From a beta proteobacterium L13 (GTDB lineage: Bacteria > Pseudomonadota > Gammaproteobacteria > Burkholderiales > Chromobacteriaceae), in the NCBI GenBank assembly GCA_000335715.1, contig AMYZ01000004.1, forward strand, positions 1-64,000: DNA of 64,000 nucleotides, in the 5' to 3' direction. The notes below the pieces were generated by a model, which made no database searches, was not told the origin of the DNA, and saw nothing but the letters and a program-made list of their open reading frames with translations. Shown piece after piece: positions 40,274-48,621 of the stretch. Every line of letters starts with the position of its first letter. Positions within the stretch are counted from its first letter, which is position 1. Made by a program: the position numbers and the translations under genes.

Positions 40274-41092
40274 TTACGGCTTACGTTTGTTTTTACTCTT
40301 GATCTCTTCCCAGCTCACTGCATCGCTACTGGCTATGCAGCGCCAGTCCGGCGCATTCTCGCGGACCAGCACGGCACCCACGCTGTAGGGCTGCCCGGCA
40401 AACTCGCACACGGTGAGCCTGGCCTGTACGGCTTTCAGTGTCTGGTTTGTCTGGAAGTGCGTGAAGCTGAGGTAGCTGGTAGCCGCCAAAGCGAGCATGG
40501 CCGTTACCCCCATGGTGACGACGCCGCGTCTGGCTTTGGCCAGGTTGGCGGTAGCGCTGCTGCAGGTCTGGCATAGCGGCCTGGCGGGCTTGGCTTGGCG
40601 CAGGGCATCGATTTGCCGCTGAGCTTGCTGTGCCTGTTGCGTTGCCGCTGAGATTTGCTGCGCCAGCTTTTCTTGCAATAGGCCCTTGGCCTCTATGGCT
40701 TGGGCTAGTGCGCCCTCTGCTCCGTCCAGCCTTGCTTTTGCATCCTGTGCCTGTGCTGCCATCTCATCGGCCACACGTTGCAGCTTTAGCAGCTGTTCGA
40801 TATTCAAACTCTTGAACATGCTGTTATTGAACAGCTGCAGACTGATGCGTTCTACCGCTTGCTTACACCCGGCTTCGTCGCATGTCCGGAGCAGCGTACT
40901 GACCACCCTGTTGATGTCCTGGCCTGGCACAGAGCTGGTGGCTGGCGCGGTGCCCACATGGATATGCACTGCGCTGGCGTCGTTAACATTCAGCGCGGCC
41001 CCGACGTTGCCTCCGATCAGGAATCCAGGGGCTTGATTGACGATATCCCGCCCTGCGACACCGCCATCTACATTGCCTTGAAACTCTTGCAT
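40274..41092 (-). CDS. Membrane-anchored coiled-coil protein sharing a motif with the repressor
   Basis: A 272-residue protein. Residues 4-20 read 'FQGNVDGGVAGRDIVNQ', nearly identical to the last residues of the upstream repressor ('FHGAVSGGVAARDIINN'). A long coiled-coil (about 110-180), a CxxC ('LCQTCSS'), one membrane segment ('VVTMGVTAMLALAATSYLSF') and a short extracytoplasmic tail follow. It begins 2 bases after the repressor stop, so they share one lysogenic transcript. It may be a membrane partner of the repressor or a superinfection-exclusion factor. Function unknown. Confidence 0.65.
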   Translation of the reverse strand: MQEFQGNVDGGVAGRDIVNQAPGFLIGGNVGAALNVNDASAVHIHVGTAPATSSVPGQDINRVVSTLLRTCDEAGCKQAVERISLQLFNNSMFKSLNIEQLLKLQRVADEMAAQAQDAKARLDGAEGALAQAIEAKGLLQEKLAQQISAATQQAQQAQRQIDALRQAKPARPLCQTCSSATANLAKARRGVVTMGVTAMLALAATSYLSFTHFQTNQTLKAVQARLTVCEFAGQPYSVGAVLVRENAPDWRCIASSDAVSWEEIKSKNKRKP

Positions 41093-41094
41093 CG

Positions 41095-41517
41095 TTACTT
41101 GGTTTTCCCAGGATTATTGATGATGTCGCGGGCAGCAACGCCGCCACTTACAGCACCGTGAAACACCTGCTTGGCGCCTTCGCCACCAGCCGAGGCCCCT
41201 CCTGCAGCCAAGCCGGCCACCGCAGCAGCTTTTACAGCCAGTGGAGCCGCCCGGAACAAAGTTAGTAGCTCTTGTTCGTCTGCGGTGAGCGTCTCAACCG
41301 GAGGCGCATCCCTAAGTCCAGTGATGACATATCGCGACTCGCACCCGATCTGCTGTACTGCCGCCAAGTACCTGACATCAGGGAAGCGTTCACCGGCCTC
41401 ATAAAGCATCTGCGTTTTCTTCGTCACGCCGCCAACCGCTGCGAATGCTGTCTGATTCAAGCGGAGGCGCTCGCGCTCCTCACGAAGACGTTCGCCAAAA
41501 GAAACCAAAAGTTCCAT
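41095..41517 (-). CDS. Phage repressor (XRE/CI-like)
   Basis: A 140-residue regulator. An N-terminal helix-turn-helix covers about residues 5-60 ('FGERLREERERLRLNQTAFA' and 'KTQMLYEAGERFPDVRYLAA'), followed by a linker, an Ala/Gly-rich hydrophobic helix (about 95-115) and the C-terminal motif 'FHGAVSGGVAARDIINN'. It lacks the S24 peptidase domain of lambda CI, so induction is not by RecA-driven self-cleavage of the usual kind. The start at 41517 is taken because longer starts would translate the operator. Confidence 0.82.
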   Translation of the reverse strand: MELLVSFGERLREERERLRLNQTAFAAVGGVTKKTQMLYEAGERFPDVRYLAAVQQIGCESRYVITGLRDAPPVETLTADEQELLTLFRAAPLAVKAAAVAGLAAGGASAGGEGAKQVFHGAVSGGVAARDIINNPGKTK

Positions 41518-41527
41518 AAAAATACCA

Positions 41528-41556
41528 TTGACAAGGAACCGTTTGGTTCCCATAAT
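41528..41556 (+). promoter_or_regulatory. Early promoter with repressor operator in its spacer
   Basis: TTGACA (41528-41533), a 17-base spacer and CATAAT (41551-41556) make a strong rightward promoter for the early operon. The spacer holds the palindrome GGAACCGTTTGGTTCC (41535-41550). A bound repressor would block polymerase directly. Confidence 0.82.
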
Positions 41557-41633
41557 CACTTCAACAAATCGCCAACATCATTCACACAGACCACCCCGCC
41601 AGGTGGCTGTGAAAACACCAAGGAGCCACTGAC

Positions 41634-41825
41634 ATGACCCCTGAGCAAGTAAAAGCCAAGTTCCGCCGCGAGGGTAAAACCTTCACCCAGTTTGCCGCCG
41701 AGCATGGTTATACCCGCAATGCCGTTTACCGCGTGCTAAACGGTTTCGACAAGGGCAACTACGGCAAGGCCCACGAGATCGCCGTCAAACTCGGCCTGAA
41801 GGCCGAGCAGCAACACGCAGCATAA
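41634..41825 (+). CDS. Ner-like small DNA-binding protein
   Basis: A 63-residue HTH protein, first gene of the rightward early operon. 'GKTFTQFAAEHGYTRNAVYR' then 'VLNGFDKGNYGKAHEIAVKL' matches the Ner/'phage-associated HTH' family of transposable phages, which turns down early transcription and repressor synthesis. Shine-Dalgarno AAGGAG 8 bases from the ATG. Confidence 0.85.
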   Translation: MTPEQVKAKFRREGKTFTQFAAEHGYTRNAVYRVLNGFDKGNYGKAHEIAVKLGLKAEQQHAA

Positions 41826-41843
41826 GGCTGGATACCACCATGA

Positions 41844-42158
41844 CTAACCGCTTGTATCACCAGCAAATCCGGGCGTTTGACGTAGCGGTGCTACGTTCGA
41901 TAGCTCGTGCTGCCGGATTGCATCTGCTACCTCATGGGGCTCGCGCAGCAGCACTCCGTGTAGCAGTTCAAGCGCATCTCGCTCTACAGCAAGCGTCATC
42001 GGATGCTGATCGGGCAGCGCGATGAGCGTATGCATATCACCCATCAATCCGGGCAGATCAAGAACATTGGCGTCGGCCAAGCGCTTTACCAGCACGCCGA
42101 ACAAGTTGTGCAGGCCGGCAAAGGCGGCAGCCAGTTCTTCGCGGTCTTTGAATTCCAC
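41844..42158 (-). CDS. Hypothetical phage protein on the minus strand
   Basis: A 104-residue protein beginning with GTG after GGGAG. It is helical, amphipathic and acidic ('EELAAAFAGLHNLFGVLVKR', 'RDALELLHGVLLREPHEVAD'), with codon use similar to other phage genes. It is antisense to a 61-residue Arg/Ala-rich plus-strand ORF (41840-42025) that lacks a good ribosome site. Leftward orientation within the early operon is unusual. Family not recognised. Confidence 0.5.
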   Translation of the reverse strand: MEFKDREELAAAFAGLHNLFGVLVKRLADANVLDLPGLMGDMHTLIALPDQHPMTLAVERDALELLHGVLLREPHEVADAIRQHELSNVAPLRQTPGFAGDTSG

Positions 42159-42202
42159 AGTGTGCTCCCAAGGGCAAATTATCCGCTTTTCATTCTATTG
42201 GC

Positions 42203-42227
42203 TGCAAATGGTTTGCATAGATGCAAA
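42203..42227. promoter_or_regulatory. TGCAAA/TTTGCA operator-like palindrome
   Basis: TGCAAATGGTTTGCA is a perfect 15-bp inverted repeat (42203-42217), followed by a third TGCAAA at 42222-42227. It lies 50 bases upstream of the 42268 gene, in the gap between divergent ORFs. It could be the binding site for the Ner-like or another early regulator. Confidence 0.5.
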
Positions 42228-42267
42228 ACGGGAATTTGTTTGGAGCCTATCGAAATGAGGCAATCCA

Positions 42268-42747
42268 ATGACTAAACGCAATTGGAAGCGCATGCGGCCG
42301 CATAGCCTGCGCCACGCGCTGGAACTGTGTAAGGACTACGCCCGCGAACGCCACAACCTGTCGGTGGAGCGCATTGCCGAGCTGATGGGGCTGACGGACC
42401 ACTGGACGCTCTACAAGTGGTTTCAGACCGGGCGCATGCCTACCAACCTGATTCGCCCTTACGAAACGGCGTGCGGCATTGACTTTGTCACCCGCTGGCT
42501 GGCAGCCAGCAGCGGCCGCTTGCTGATCGACATGCCCAGCGGGCGCAACACCACAGCCCAAGATATGCAGGTTCTGCAGAGCGTGCTGAACGACACCGTG
42601 GGCCAGCTGCTGCAGTTTTACGCGGGCAAGACCAAGGAGGCCGACACGCTGGCTGCTATCCAGCAGGCGATGGAAGGCTTGGCCTGGCATCGCGGCAATG
42701 TCGAGAAGCACCTGCAACCCGAGCTGGAACTAGGAGCAAACGAATGA
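42268..42747 (+). CDS. Phage early regulatory protein (CII-like)
   Basis: A 159-residue protein with an HTH-like N-terminus: 'ALELCKDYARERHNLSVERI' and 'AELMGLTDHWTLYKWFQTGR'. The context resembles early regulators of BcepMu-like phages. The C-terminus is helical and acidic. It overlaps the next gene by 4 bases. Confidence 0.7.
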   Translation: MTKRNWKRMRPHSLRHALELCKDYARERHNLSVERIAELMGLTDHWTLYKWFQTGRMPTNLIRPYETACGIDFVTRWLAASSGRLLIDMPSGRNTTAQDMQVLQSVLNDTVGQLLQFYAGKTKEADTLAAIQQAMEGLAWHRGNVEKHLQPELELGANE

Positions 42748-43055
42748 GCACACCCAACCACACCGCCAAAAGTGCCGAGAAGGTACTGGAGGTACTGACT
42801 GTGCTGCTGGGCCACTTTGCCCACGGCCTGACGCCGGGCGAGCTGGCCCGCGCTACCGATCTGTCGCCGTCGAACATCACCCGCTACGTGGCCACGCTGG
42901 AAGAGAAAGGCTTTGCCGAGCGTATCCCCGAGACCGGGCGCATCCGCCCCTCGGTGAAGCTGGCCCAGCACGCTGTGGGCATCCTGCGCAGCCTGGACAG
43001 TGCCAAGCAGCGCATCGACGAAATCCAGAACCGCCTGGCCACCAATTATCTGTAA
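42744..43055 (+). CDS. IclR-type winged-helix DNA-binding protein
   Basis: A 103-residue protein consisting of an IclR N-terminal winged helix only ('AEKVLEVLTVLLGHFAHGLT', 'PGELARATDLSPSNITRYVA', 'TLEEKGFAERIPETGRIRPS'), with no effector domain. It is a common early gene in BcepMu-like phages. Confidence 0.85.
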   Translation: MSTPNHTAKSAEKVLEVLTVLLGHFAHGLTPGELARATDLSPSNITRYVATLEEKGFAERIPETGRIRPSVKLAQHAVGILRSLDSAKQRIDEIQNRLATNYL

Positions 43056-43067
43056 CCGGAGAACAAG

Positions 43068-44045
43068 ATGCCGCGAACCGCTGTAGAAACGATCAACCCT
43101 AGTGCCAGTGTGGAACTGGACAACTTGCCGCAGCTGACCCAGGCAGCCAACCAACTGGCCGTAATGCACGAAGAGCGCCAGGCCACGGTGCGCGCGGTAG
43201 CTGCCCAGCTGGGTTATCAGCTCCCCGCCGACTGCACCGACCCCGACCTGATCCAGCGTGACATCGCGGCCAACATGCGCCGCAGTGTAGAGGCGTGCCT
43301 CGAGGTCGGGCGCGGACTGCGAGTACTTAAGGAGGCTTGCGAGCATGGTGGCTTCATTGTCCGACTGGAGGCTCTTGGCCTTGACCGGCATGTCGCAGCC
43401 CGCTTTATTCAGGCAGCGACGAAGTTCTCAAATGTGCCGTCAACGGCACATTTGACCAAGGCGATTGGCAACCAGACGAAGCTATTCGAGATGCTTGTCC
43501 TGGATGACGAGCAGATCGAAGAGCTGGAGCTGACCGGCCAAACCGGCGAGCTGAAGCTGGACGACATCGCCACAATGAGCGTTAAGGAACTACGGGGTGC
43601 GCTACGCGAACTCCGCGAAAACACTGAGGCCCAGGCCCGACTGCTCGCTGACAAGAACACCAAGATCGACGAACTGGCCGCCAAGCTCACCACGCGCAAG
43701 ACCCATGTCAAAACCCCGCCGCCGGATGTCGAGGGCGAGGCAATCCGCAAGGAGGCCAGCGTGTTTGCCTTTGAGGCGGAGTCGGTGGTGCGTGGCAAGC
43801 TGCGCGCCGCTTTCCAGGCCCTGACCGAGCACACCGAGAAACACGGCATGCCGCACGACGATTTCATGGCTGGCCTGTTAGGTCAGATGGAACTGGCGGT
43901 GCGCCAGCTGCGCAGCGAATTCGGCGTCAAGGATGCCCCGGACGGCGAAGAGATGCCGGAGTGGATGCGTGAAGAAACCCCGCAGACGGTGGTGGACGAG
44001 GATCAACTTGACCTGCTGGCGGAAGCCGGGCTGACCGAGGCGTAA
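43068..44045 (+). CDS. DUF3102-like early phage protein
   Basis: A 325-residue protein directly upstream of the transposase. Residues about 68-125 ('RSVEACLEVGRGLRVLKEAC' then 'EHGGFIVRLEALGLDRHVAA') match the DUF3102 pattern of plasmid and phage replication or partition proteins. A long charged coiled-coil follows. It may help target or regulate transposition. RBS GGAGAA, ATG at 43068. Confidence 0.65.
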   Translation: MPRTAVETINPSASVELDNLPQLTQAANQLAVMHEERQATVRAVAAQLGYQLPADCTDPDLIQRDIAANMRRSVEACLEVGRGLRVLKEACEHGGFIVRLEALGLDRHVAARFIQAATKFSNVPSTAHLTKAIGNQTKLFEMLVLDDEQIEELELTGQTGELKLDDIATMSVKELRGALRELRENTEAQARLLADKNTKIDELAAKLTTRKTHVKTPPPDVEGEAIRKEASVFAFEAESVVRGKLRAAFQALTEHTEKHGMPHDDFMAGLLGQMELAVRQLRSEFGVKDAPDGEEMPEWMREETPQTVVDEDQLDLLAEAGLTEA

Positions 44046-44048
44046 ATC

Positions 44049-45836
44049 ATGAGTGCCGTCCTGACCGAACGATTGGTGGCCGTGGCTCACGCCGCCCGCA
44101 ATGCCGGGCACGGCGGCAAAGGGGCCATCTACGACGCAGCCTGCCGCGAGCTGTGCCTGTCGCGTGCCTCGCTGCTGAAGAAGATCAAGGAGGTCACCGT
44201 GACCCCACCACGCAAACGCCGCTCCGATGCCGGGCAAAGTGCGCTGGCCCGTGACGAGGCCATGCTGATCTCCGCGCTGCTGATGGAGTCCACTCGCAAG
44301 AACGGCAAGCGCCTGTACTCGGTGGGTGATGCCATTGAAACCCTGCGCGCCAACGGCATGATCCGCGCCGAGTTCCTGGACAAAGAGACCGGTGAACTGC
44401 GCCCGCTGTCCGAGAGCACCATCTCCCGCGCACTGCGCACCTACGGCCTGCACCCGGATCAACTGATGGCACCAGCCCCGGTCACCGAGCTGGCCAGCCT
44501 GCACCCGAACCATGTCTGGCAGATCGACGCCAGCTTGTGCGTGCTCTACTACCTGAAGCCTTCCGCCGACAGCCGCGCCAATGGCCTGCGCGTGATGGAT
44601 CACGCCGAGTTCTACAAAAACAAGCCCAAGAATCTGGCGCGCATCGCGAATGACCGGGTCTGGAGTTACGAGATCACCGACCATACCAGCGGCTGGATTT
44701 ACGTCGAGTACGTGATGGGCGCCGAGTCGGGCGAGAACCTGTGCTCGGTACTGATCAATGCCATGCAGGAGCGTGGCGGCGCCGACTTGATGCACGGTGT
44801 GCCGCTGATCCTGAATATGGACCCTGGCTCGGCTAACACGGCATCGATGACACAGAACCTGTGCCGGGCCTTGGGCATCCAGATGATCGTCCACAAGGTG
44901 GGCAATGCGCGTTCCACTGGGCAGGTGGAGAACGCCCGCAACATCATCGAGCGCAAGCTGGAACCGGGCCTCAAGTTCCAACCGGTCAACAATCTGGATG
45001 AACTCAACGCACTGGCCAAGAAATGGCGCAGTCACTTCAACGCTACCGCCGTACATGGTCGCCACGGCAAGACGCGCAGCCAGGTGTGGATGTCGATCCT
45101 GGCCAGCCAGCTGATCAAGGCCCCCTCCGTCGAAGTGTGCCGCGAACTGGCGGTAGCCAGCCCGGAAAGCCGCAAGGTATCGCCGAAGCTGCGCGTGTCC
45201 TTCCAGGGCCGCGAGTACGACGTGTCGACCGTGCCGGATGTGATGGTGGGCGAGAAGCTGATGATCACCCGCAACCCGTGGCGCTCAGACGCCGCCCAGG
45301 TGGTGCTGGTGGGCGAGGACGGCCGCGAAGTATTCCATGTGGTGAGCGAGGTGGTGAAGAACGAGTACGGCTTTGCCCGGACGGCCGCCACCATCGGAGA
45401 AGCGTTCAAACGCCACGCAGACACCCCGGCACAGAAGGCCATCAAGGAAATCGAGCAGCTCGTTACCGGCACGGACAGCCTGGCTGCAGCCGAGACCGCG
45501 CGCAAGGCGAAGGCGCTGCCGTTCGGTGGTCGACTCGACCCCTACAAGCACATCGACGATGCCGAGCTGCCGACCTACCTGCCACGCCGTGGTACCGCCC
45601 ACGATCTGGCCGCGCCCAAGGTCGAGTTTCCGCCACTGTCCCACGTCGAGGCGGCAAAGCAGATCAAGCCAATGGTCGAGGCCGCAGGCGGCGAATGGAC
45701 GGCGGATCGCTTCCAGTGGCTGGCCCAGCGCTTCCCGGCCGGCGTACCCCAAGACCAGCTCGACACCATCGTGGCCGAGCTGACCAGCCCCGCTGTGGGT
45801 TTGATGCCGCCGCTTCGCGTGGTGAAGTCGGCGTAA
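44049..45836 (+). CDS. DDE transposase A of the phage (Tn552/BcepMu type)
   Basis: A 595-residue transposase with an rve integrase core. Catalytic residues are visible: D160 in 'HVWQIDAS', D258 in 'ILNMDPGSA' and E294 in 'STGQVENARN', giving a DD35E spacing. The N-terminal part carries DNA-binding helices, and the C-terminus has a small beta-barrel-like region ('GREYDVSTVPDVMVGEKLMI'). It integrates and replicates the phage by transposition. The 6-bp target duplication at the ends fits a Tn552-like enzyme better than Mu's 5 bp. Confidence 0.93.
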   Translation: MSAVLTERLVAVAHAARNAGHGGKGAIYDAACRELCLSRASLLKKIKEVTVTPPRKRRSDAGQSALARDEAMLISALLMESTRKNGKRLYSVGDAIETLRANGMIRAEFLDKETGELRPLSESTISRALRTYGLHPDQLMAPAPVTELASLHPNHVWQIDASLCVLYYLKPSADSRANGLRVMDHAEFYKNKPKNLARIANDRVWSYEITDHTSGWIYVEYVMGAESGENLCSVLINAMQERGGADLMHGVPLILNMDPGSANTASMTQNLCRALGIQMIVHKVGNARSTGQVENARNIIERKLEPGLKFQPVNNLDELNALAKKWRSHFNATAVHGRHGKTRSQVWMSILASQLIKAPSVEVCRELAVASPESRKVSPKLRVSFQGREYDVSTVPDVMVGEKLMITRNPWRSDAAQVVLVGEDGREVFHVVSEVVKNEYGFARTAATIGEAFKRHADTPAQKAIKEIEQLVTGTDSLAAAETARKAKALPFGGRLDPYKHIDDAELPTYLPRRGTAHDLAAPKVEFPPLSHVEAAKQIKPMVEAAGGEWTADRFQWLAQRFPAGVPQDQLDTIVAELTSPAVGLMPPLRVVKSA

Positions 45837-45846
45837 GGAGCACGCG

Positions 45847-47067
45847 ATGTTGAAGCTGAAAAACGTACTGCAGAAGGTGGGCCGCAAGCAGGCCGATTTG
45901 GCCGAGCACCTTGGCCTGTCGCAAGCCGCTGTGGCCCAGATCGTCAATCACGGTGAATGGCCGAAAAGCCTGGATGAACTGGATTTGCAGGAGCGCATTT
46001 GCGACTACCTGGAAGTCCACGGCGCCAAAGAAGCTGATCTGGCTGGCGCCTTTGAAGAGGTGAGCGAGCCGCGCGATGTCTTGGCGGATAAGGCGGCCCG
46101 CTCGGTCTCCCCACTGAAAACAGGCAGTAAAACCACTACCGAATCCAACCAGGAGGACTCCATGCTACTGCGCAAACAGACCCTTTATCCAGCCACCCGC
46201 AAACATTTCAACCTGTTCCGCGATCCGTTCTCGGATGACGCCATCCAGTCGCACGAGGATATGTACGTTAGCCCCGATATCCGCTATGTGCGCGAGGCCA
46301 TGCTGCAGACTGCCAAACACGGCGGCTTGCTGGCGGTGGTCGCCGAATCCGGCGCCGGCAAGACCACGCTGATGCGCGACCTGGAAGACCGCATCCTGCG
46401 CGAGACCCAGCCGATCCTGCTGATCAAACCCTACGTGCTGGCGATGGAAGACAACGACCAGAAGGGCAAAACGCTGAAGGCCACCCACATTGCCGAGGCG
46501 ATCATGGCCGCCGTGGCCCCGCTGGAGAAGCCGAAGAGCAGCCCGGAGGCGCGCTTTGCCCAACTGCACAAGGCATTGAAGGAAAGCCACGCCGCCGGCT
46601 ACCGCCATTGCCTGGTGATCGACGAAGCGCACGCGCTGCCGATCCCGACCATCAAGCATCTGAAGCGCTTTTTCGAACTGGAGCTGGGCTTCAAGAAGCT
46701 GCTGTCGATCATCTTGATCGGCCAGCCAGAGTTGAAAACCAAGCTATCCGAGCGCGACGCAGCCGTGCGCGAAGTGGTGCAGCGCTGCGAGATGGTGGAG
46801 CTGGCCCCGCTCGAGGGCGGCCGCCTGGATGAATACCTGAAGTTCAAGTTCGAGCGCCTGAGCAAGCCGGTGGGTGAAGTGATCGACGCCAGCGGCATCG
46901 ACGCCTTGCGCGCCAAGCTGACGCTGACCTCCCCACGCCGCGATCGGCCAGAGACGGTGTCGCTGCTGTACCCGCTGGCCGTGGGCAACCTGCTGACCGC
47001 CTGCATGAACCTGGCTGCCGAGATCGGCGTGCCGGTGGTCAATGCCGACGTGGTCAAGGGGGTGTGA
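45847..47067 (+). CDS. Transposition AAA+ ATPase (MuB/TniB-like)
   Basis: A 406-residue partner of the transposase for target DNA capture. It has an N-terminal HTH ('KQADLAEHLGLSQAAVAQIV', residues 15-34), Walker A 'ESGAGKTT' (167-174), Walker B 'CLVIDEAHAL', and AAA sensor regions ('SIILIGQPELKTKLSERD'). The order, with tnpA just upstream, is that of BcepMu. The pre-core linker is long. Confidence 0.93.
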   Translation: MLKLKNVLQKVGRKQADLAEHLGLSQAAVAQIVNHGEWPKSLDELDLQERICDYLEVHGAKEADLAGAFEEVSEPRDVLADKAARSVSPLKTGSKTTTESNQEDSMLLRKQTLYPATRKHFNLFRDPFSDDAIQSHEDMYVSPDIRYVREAMLQTAKHGGLLAVVAESGAGKTTLMRDLEDRILRETQPILLIKPYVLAMEDNDQKGKTLKATHIAEAIMAAVAPLEKPKSSPEARFAQLHKALKESHAAGYRHCLVIDEAHALPIPTIKHLKRFFELELGFKKLLSIILIGQPELKTKLSERDAAVREVVQRCEMVELAPLEGGRLDEYLKFKFERLSKPVGEVIDASGIDALRAKLTLTSPRRDRPETVSLLYPLAVGNLLTACMNLAAEIGVPVVNADVVKGV

Positions 47068-47068
47068 T

Positions 47069-47377
47069 ATGGCCGCTGCGATTGCTGTAGCGCCACCCCG
47101 TCAGCCGGTAAATGCCTTGATGTTGGCCGCAACCTTGAAGGCCGCTGCTGCGATTGAGGCATTGAGCCAGAACGGTTTCACCGTCATCGGCGTGGAACTG
47201 GACACGCCGTCACGGCCGACTATCCGCATCCAGACCTGCAGCCAGTGCCACCGGCTGATTGCCAGTAACGAGGCGGTGTATTTCAGCTACGGCCGACAGG
47301 AGCACTTCGGGCCGTACCGCGAGGGGCAGTTCAATCTGGGCGGCTGCCGCATCGTTTGGACCGAGTTTGGTCATTAA
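47069..47377 (+). CDS. Small early protein with CxxC pair
   Basis: A 102-residue protein with an Ala-rich helix, then 'TIRIQTCSQCHRLIASNEAV' and a final 'FNLGGCRIVW', a possible zinc knuckle. Starts one base after the ATPase stop region. It is present at this spot in related transposable phages; function unknown. Confidence 0.65.
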   Translation: MAAAIAVAPPRQPVNALMLAATLKAAAAIEALSQNGFTVIGVELDTPSRPTIRIQTCSQCHRLIASNEAVYFSYGRQEHFGPYREGQFNLGGCRIVWTEFGH

Positions 47378-47393
47378 TTGAAGGGAAATCGTC

Positions 47394-47660
47394 ATGAGTA
47401 AACAGCGTAAAGACTATCGCGCATTGCGTAGTAGCAAGGGACTGAATCAGTTTGATTTCTGGGCTCAGGTGGGCGTGACACAGTCCGGCGGCAGCCGCTA
47501 TGAGAGTGGCCGCAACGTGCCCAAGCCGGTGGCAGAACTGGTGCGCCTGCACCACGAGCTGGGGATTGATACCAGGCTGATCACCAAAGAGAACGCTGTA
47601 CTGATCCAGGCCGTGCTGGAGAACGGCATGAAGGTTCGCACGAATGAGCGCACCACCTGA
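47394..47660 (+). CDS. XRE-family HTH regulator
   Basis: An 88-residue protein with one helix-turn-helix ('YRALRSSKGLNQFDFWAQVG' and 'VTQSGGSRYESGRNVPKPVA'). Probably an early regulator of the phage. Overlaps the next gene by 17 bases. Confidence 0.8.
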   Translation: MSKQRKDYRALRSSKGLNQFDFWAQVGVTQSGGSRYESGRNVPKPVAELVRLHHELGIDTRLITKENAVLIQAVLENGMKVRTNERTT

Positions 47661-47997
47661 GCTGGATGAAGAGACCAAGGCAAGGCTGCGCTGGGAGGCG
47701 GAAAGGTTGGCCGCAGAGCAGGAAATCAGCCTGCAGGACGCCCGGCAAATCGTGTGGGCAGATTATCAGGATGAGCTTGCGGCCCACGCGGCCACGGCGA
47801 GTACCACCAAGCCGGAAGCCGTGCCGCTGGATACGCCGGTACCGGAACCGCCAGCCCTGCTGGCAGATGCACCGGCACACCATAGCGGGGGATTCTGGAA
47901 GGCCAGCGAGACAACCTTCTTCACCCCGGAAAGGTTGGCCGCAAACCGCGAGCAGCTGAACAAGGTGAAGCAATTGATAGGACTAAGGAGCAAATGA
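47644..47997 (+). CDS. Hypothetical early phage protein
   Basis: A 117-residue, charged and Pro-rich protein. Two GGTTGGCCGCA words (47707 and 47935) fall in its coding sequence, both encoding RLAA. It is coupled by overlap to both neighbours. No family recognised. Confidence 0.55.
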   Translation: MSAPPELDEETKARLRWEAERLAAEQEISLQDARQIVWADYQDELAAHAATASTTKPEAVPLDTPVPEPPALLADAPAHHSGGFWKASETTFFTPERLAANREQLNKVKQLIGLRSK

Positions 47998-48620
47998 TGG
48001 AAGCAACAAAACAGGGAGTACCGGCAGGCTACTGGAAAGACGCCAAGGGCTGCTTGATCCCTGAAAGCATGATCAAGCCGATCGACAAAGAGCGCGATCG
48101 CCTGGTGAACGAACTGGTGGGCAAAGCGCGTGGCGTGACCGACGTGCTGGCCAAATTCAAGGCCGAAGCCTTTGGCGATATCGCCGCATTTCTTGACCTG
48201 TCGGCCGAGCAGTACGACGCCAAGCTGGGTGGCAAGAAAGGCAACCTGACGCTGTATAGCTTCGACGGCAAGTACCGCATCCAGCGCGCGATTCAGGATC
48301 GCATCGCTTTCGACGAGCGCCTGCAGGCCGCCCGAGTGCTAATCGACGAATGCCTGGCCGACTGGACGGAAGGCGCCAGCCCGGAGCTGCAGGCCATCGT
48401 CAACCAAGCGTTCGACACCGACAAGGAAGGCCAGATCAACACCGGCCGCGTGCTGTCCCTGCGCCGCCTGGATATCAAGGACGAACGCTGGCAGCGCGCC
48501 ATGACGGCCATTGGCGAGGCCGTGCAGGTGGTGGGCAGCAAGAGCTATATCCGTGTGTACGAACGCATCGGCGAGACCGACCAGTACCAGCCAATCGCGC
48601 TGGATATTGCGGGGGTGTGA
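47994..48620 (+). CDS. DUF3164 family protein
   Basis: A 208-residue DUF3164 protein, a conserved early gene of Mu-like phages: 'VPAGYWKDAKGCLIPESMIK' at the start and 'YSFDGKYRIQRAIQDRIAFD' near 85, 'INTGRVLSLRRLDIKDERWQ' near 145. Role unknown, possibly in replication or host takeover. Confidence 0.9.
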   Translation: MMEATKQGVPAGYWKDAKGCLIPESMIKPIDKERDRLVNELVGKARGVTDVLAKFKAEAFGDIAAFLDLSAEQYDAKLGGKKGNLTLYSFDGKYRIQRAIQDRIAFDERLQAARVLIDECLADWTEGASPELQAIVNQAFDTDKEGQINTGRVLSLRRLDIKDERWQRAMTAIGEAVQVVGSKSYIRVYERIGETDQYQPIALDIAGV

Positions 48621-48621
48621 G

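Noticed and set aside
41840-42025. 61-codon plus-strand ORF after the Ner-like gene
   Set aside because: No good Shine-Dalgarno sequence and Arg/Ala-rich; the antisense 104-residue frame has a ribosome site and better codon use. Not excluded with certainty.
43878-45065. A 395-codon minus-strand frame across the transposase
   Set aside because: Antisense shadow; transposase catalytic residues are conserved on the plus strand.
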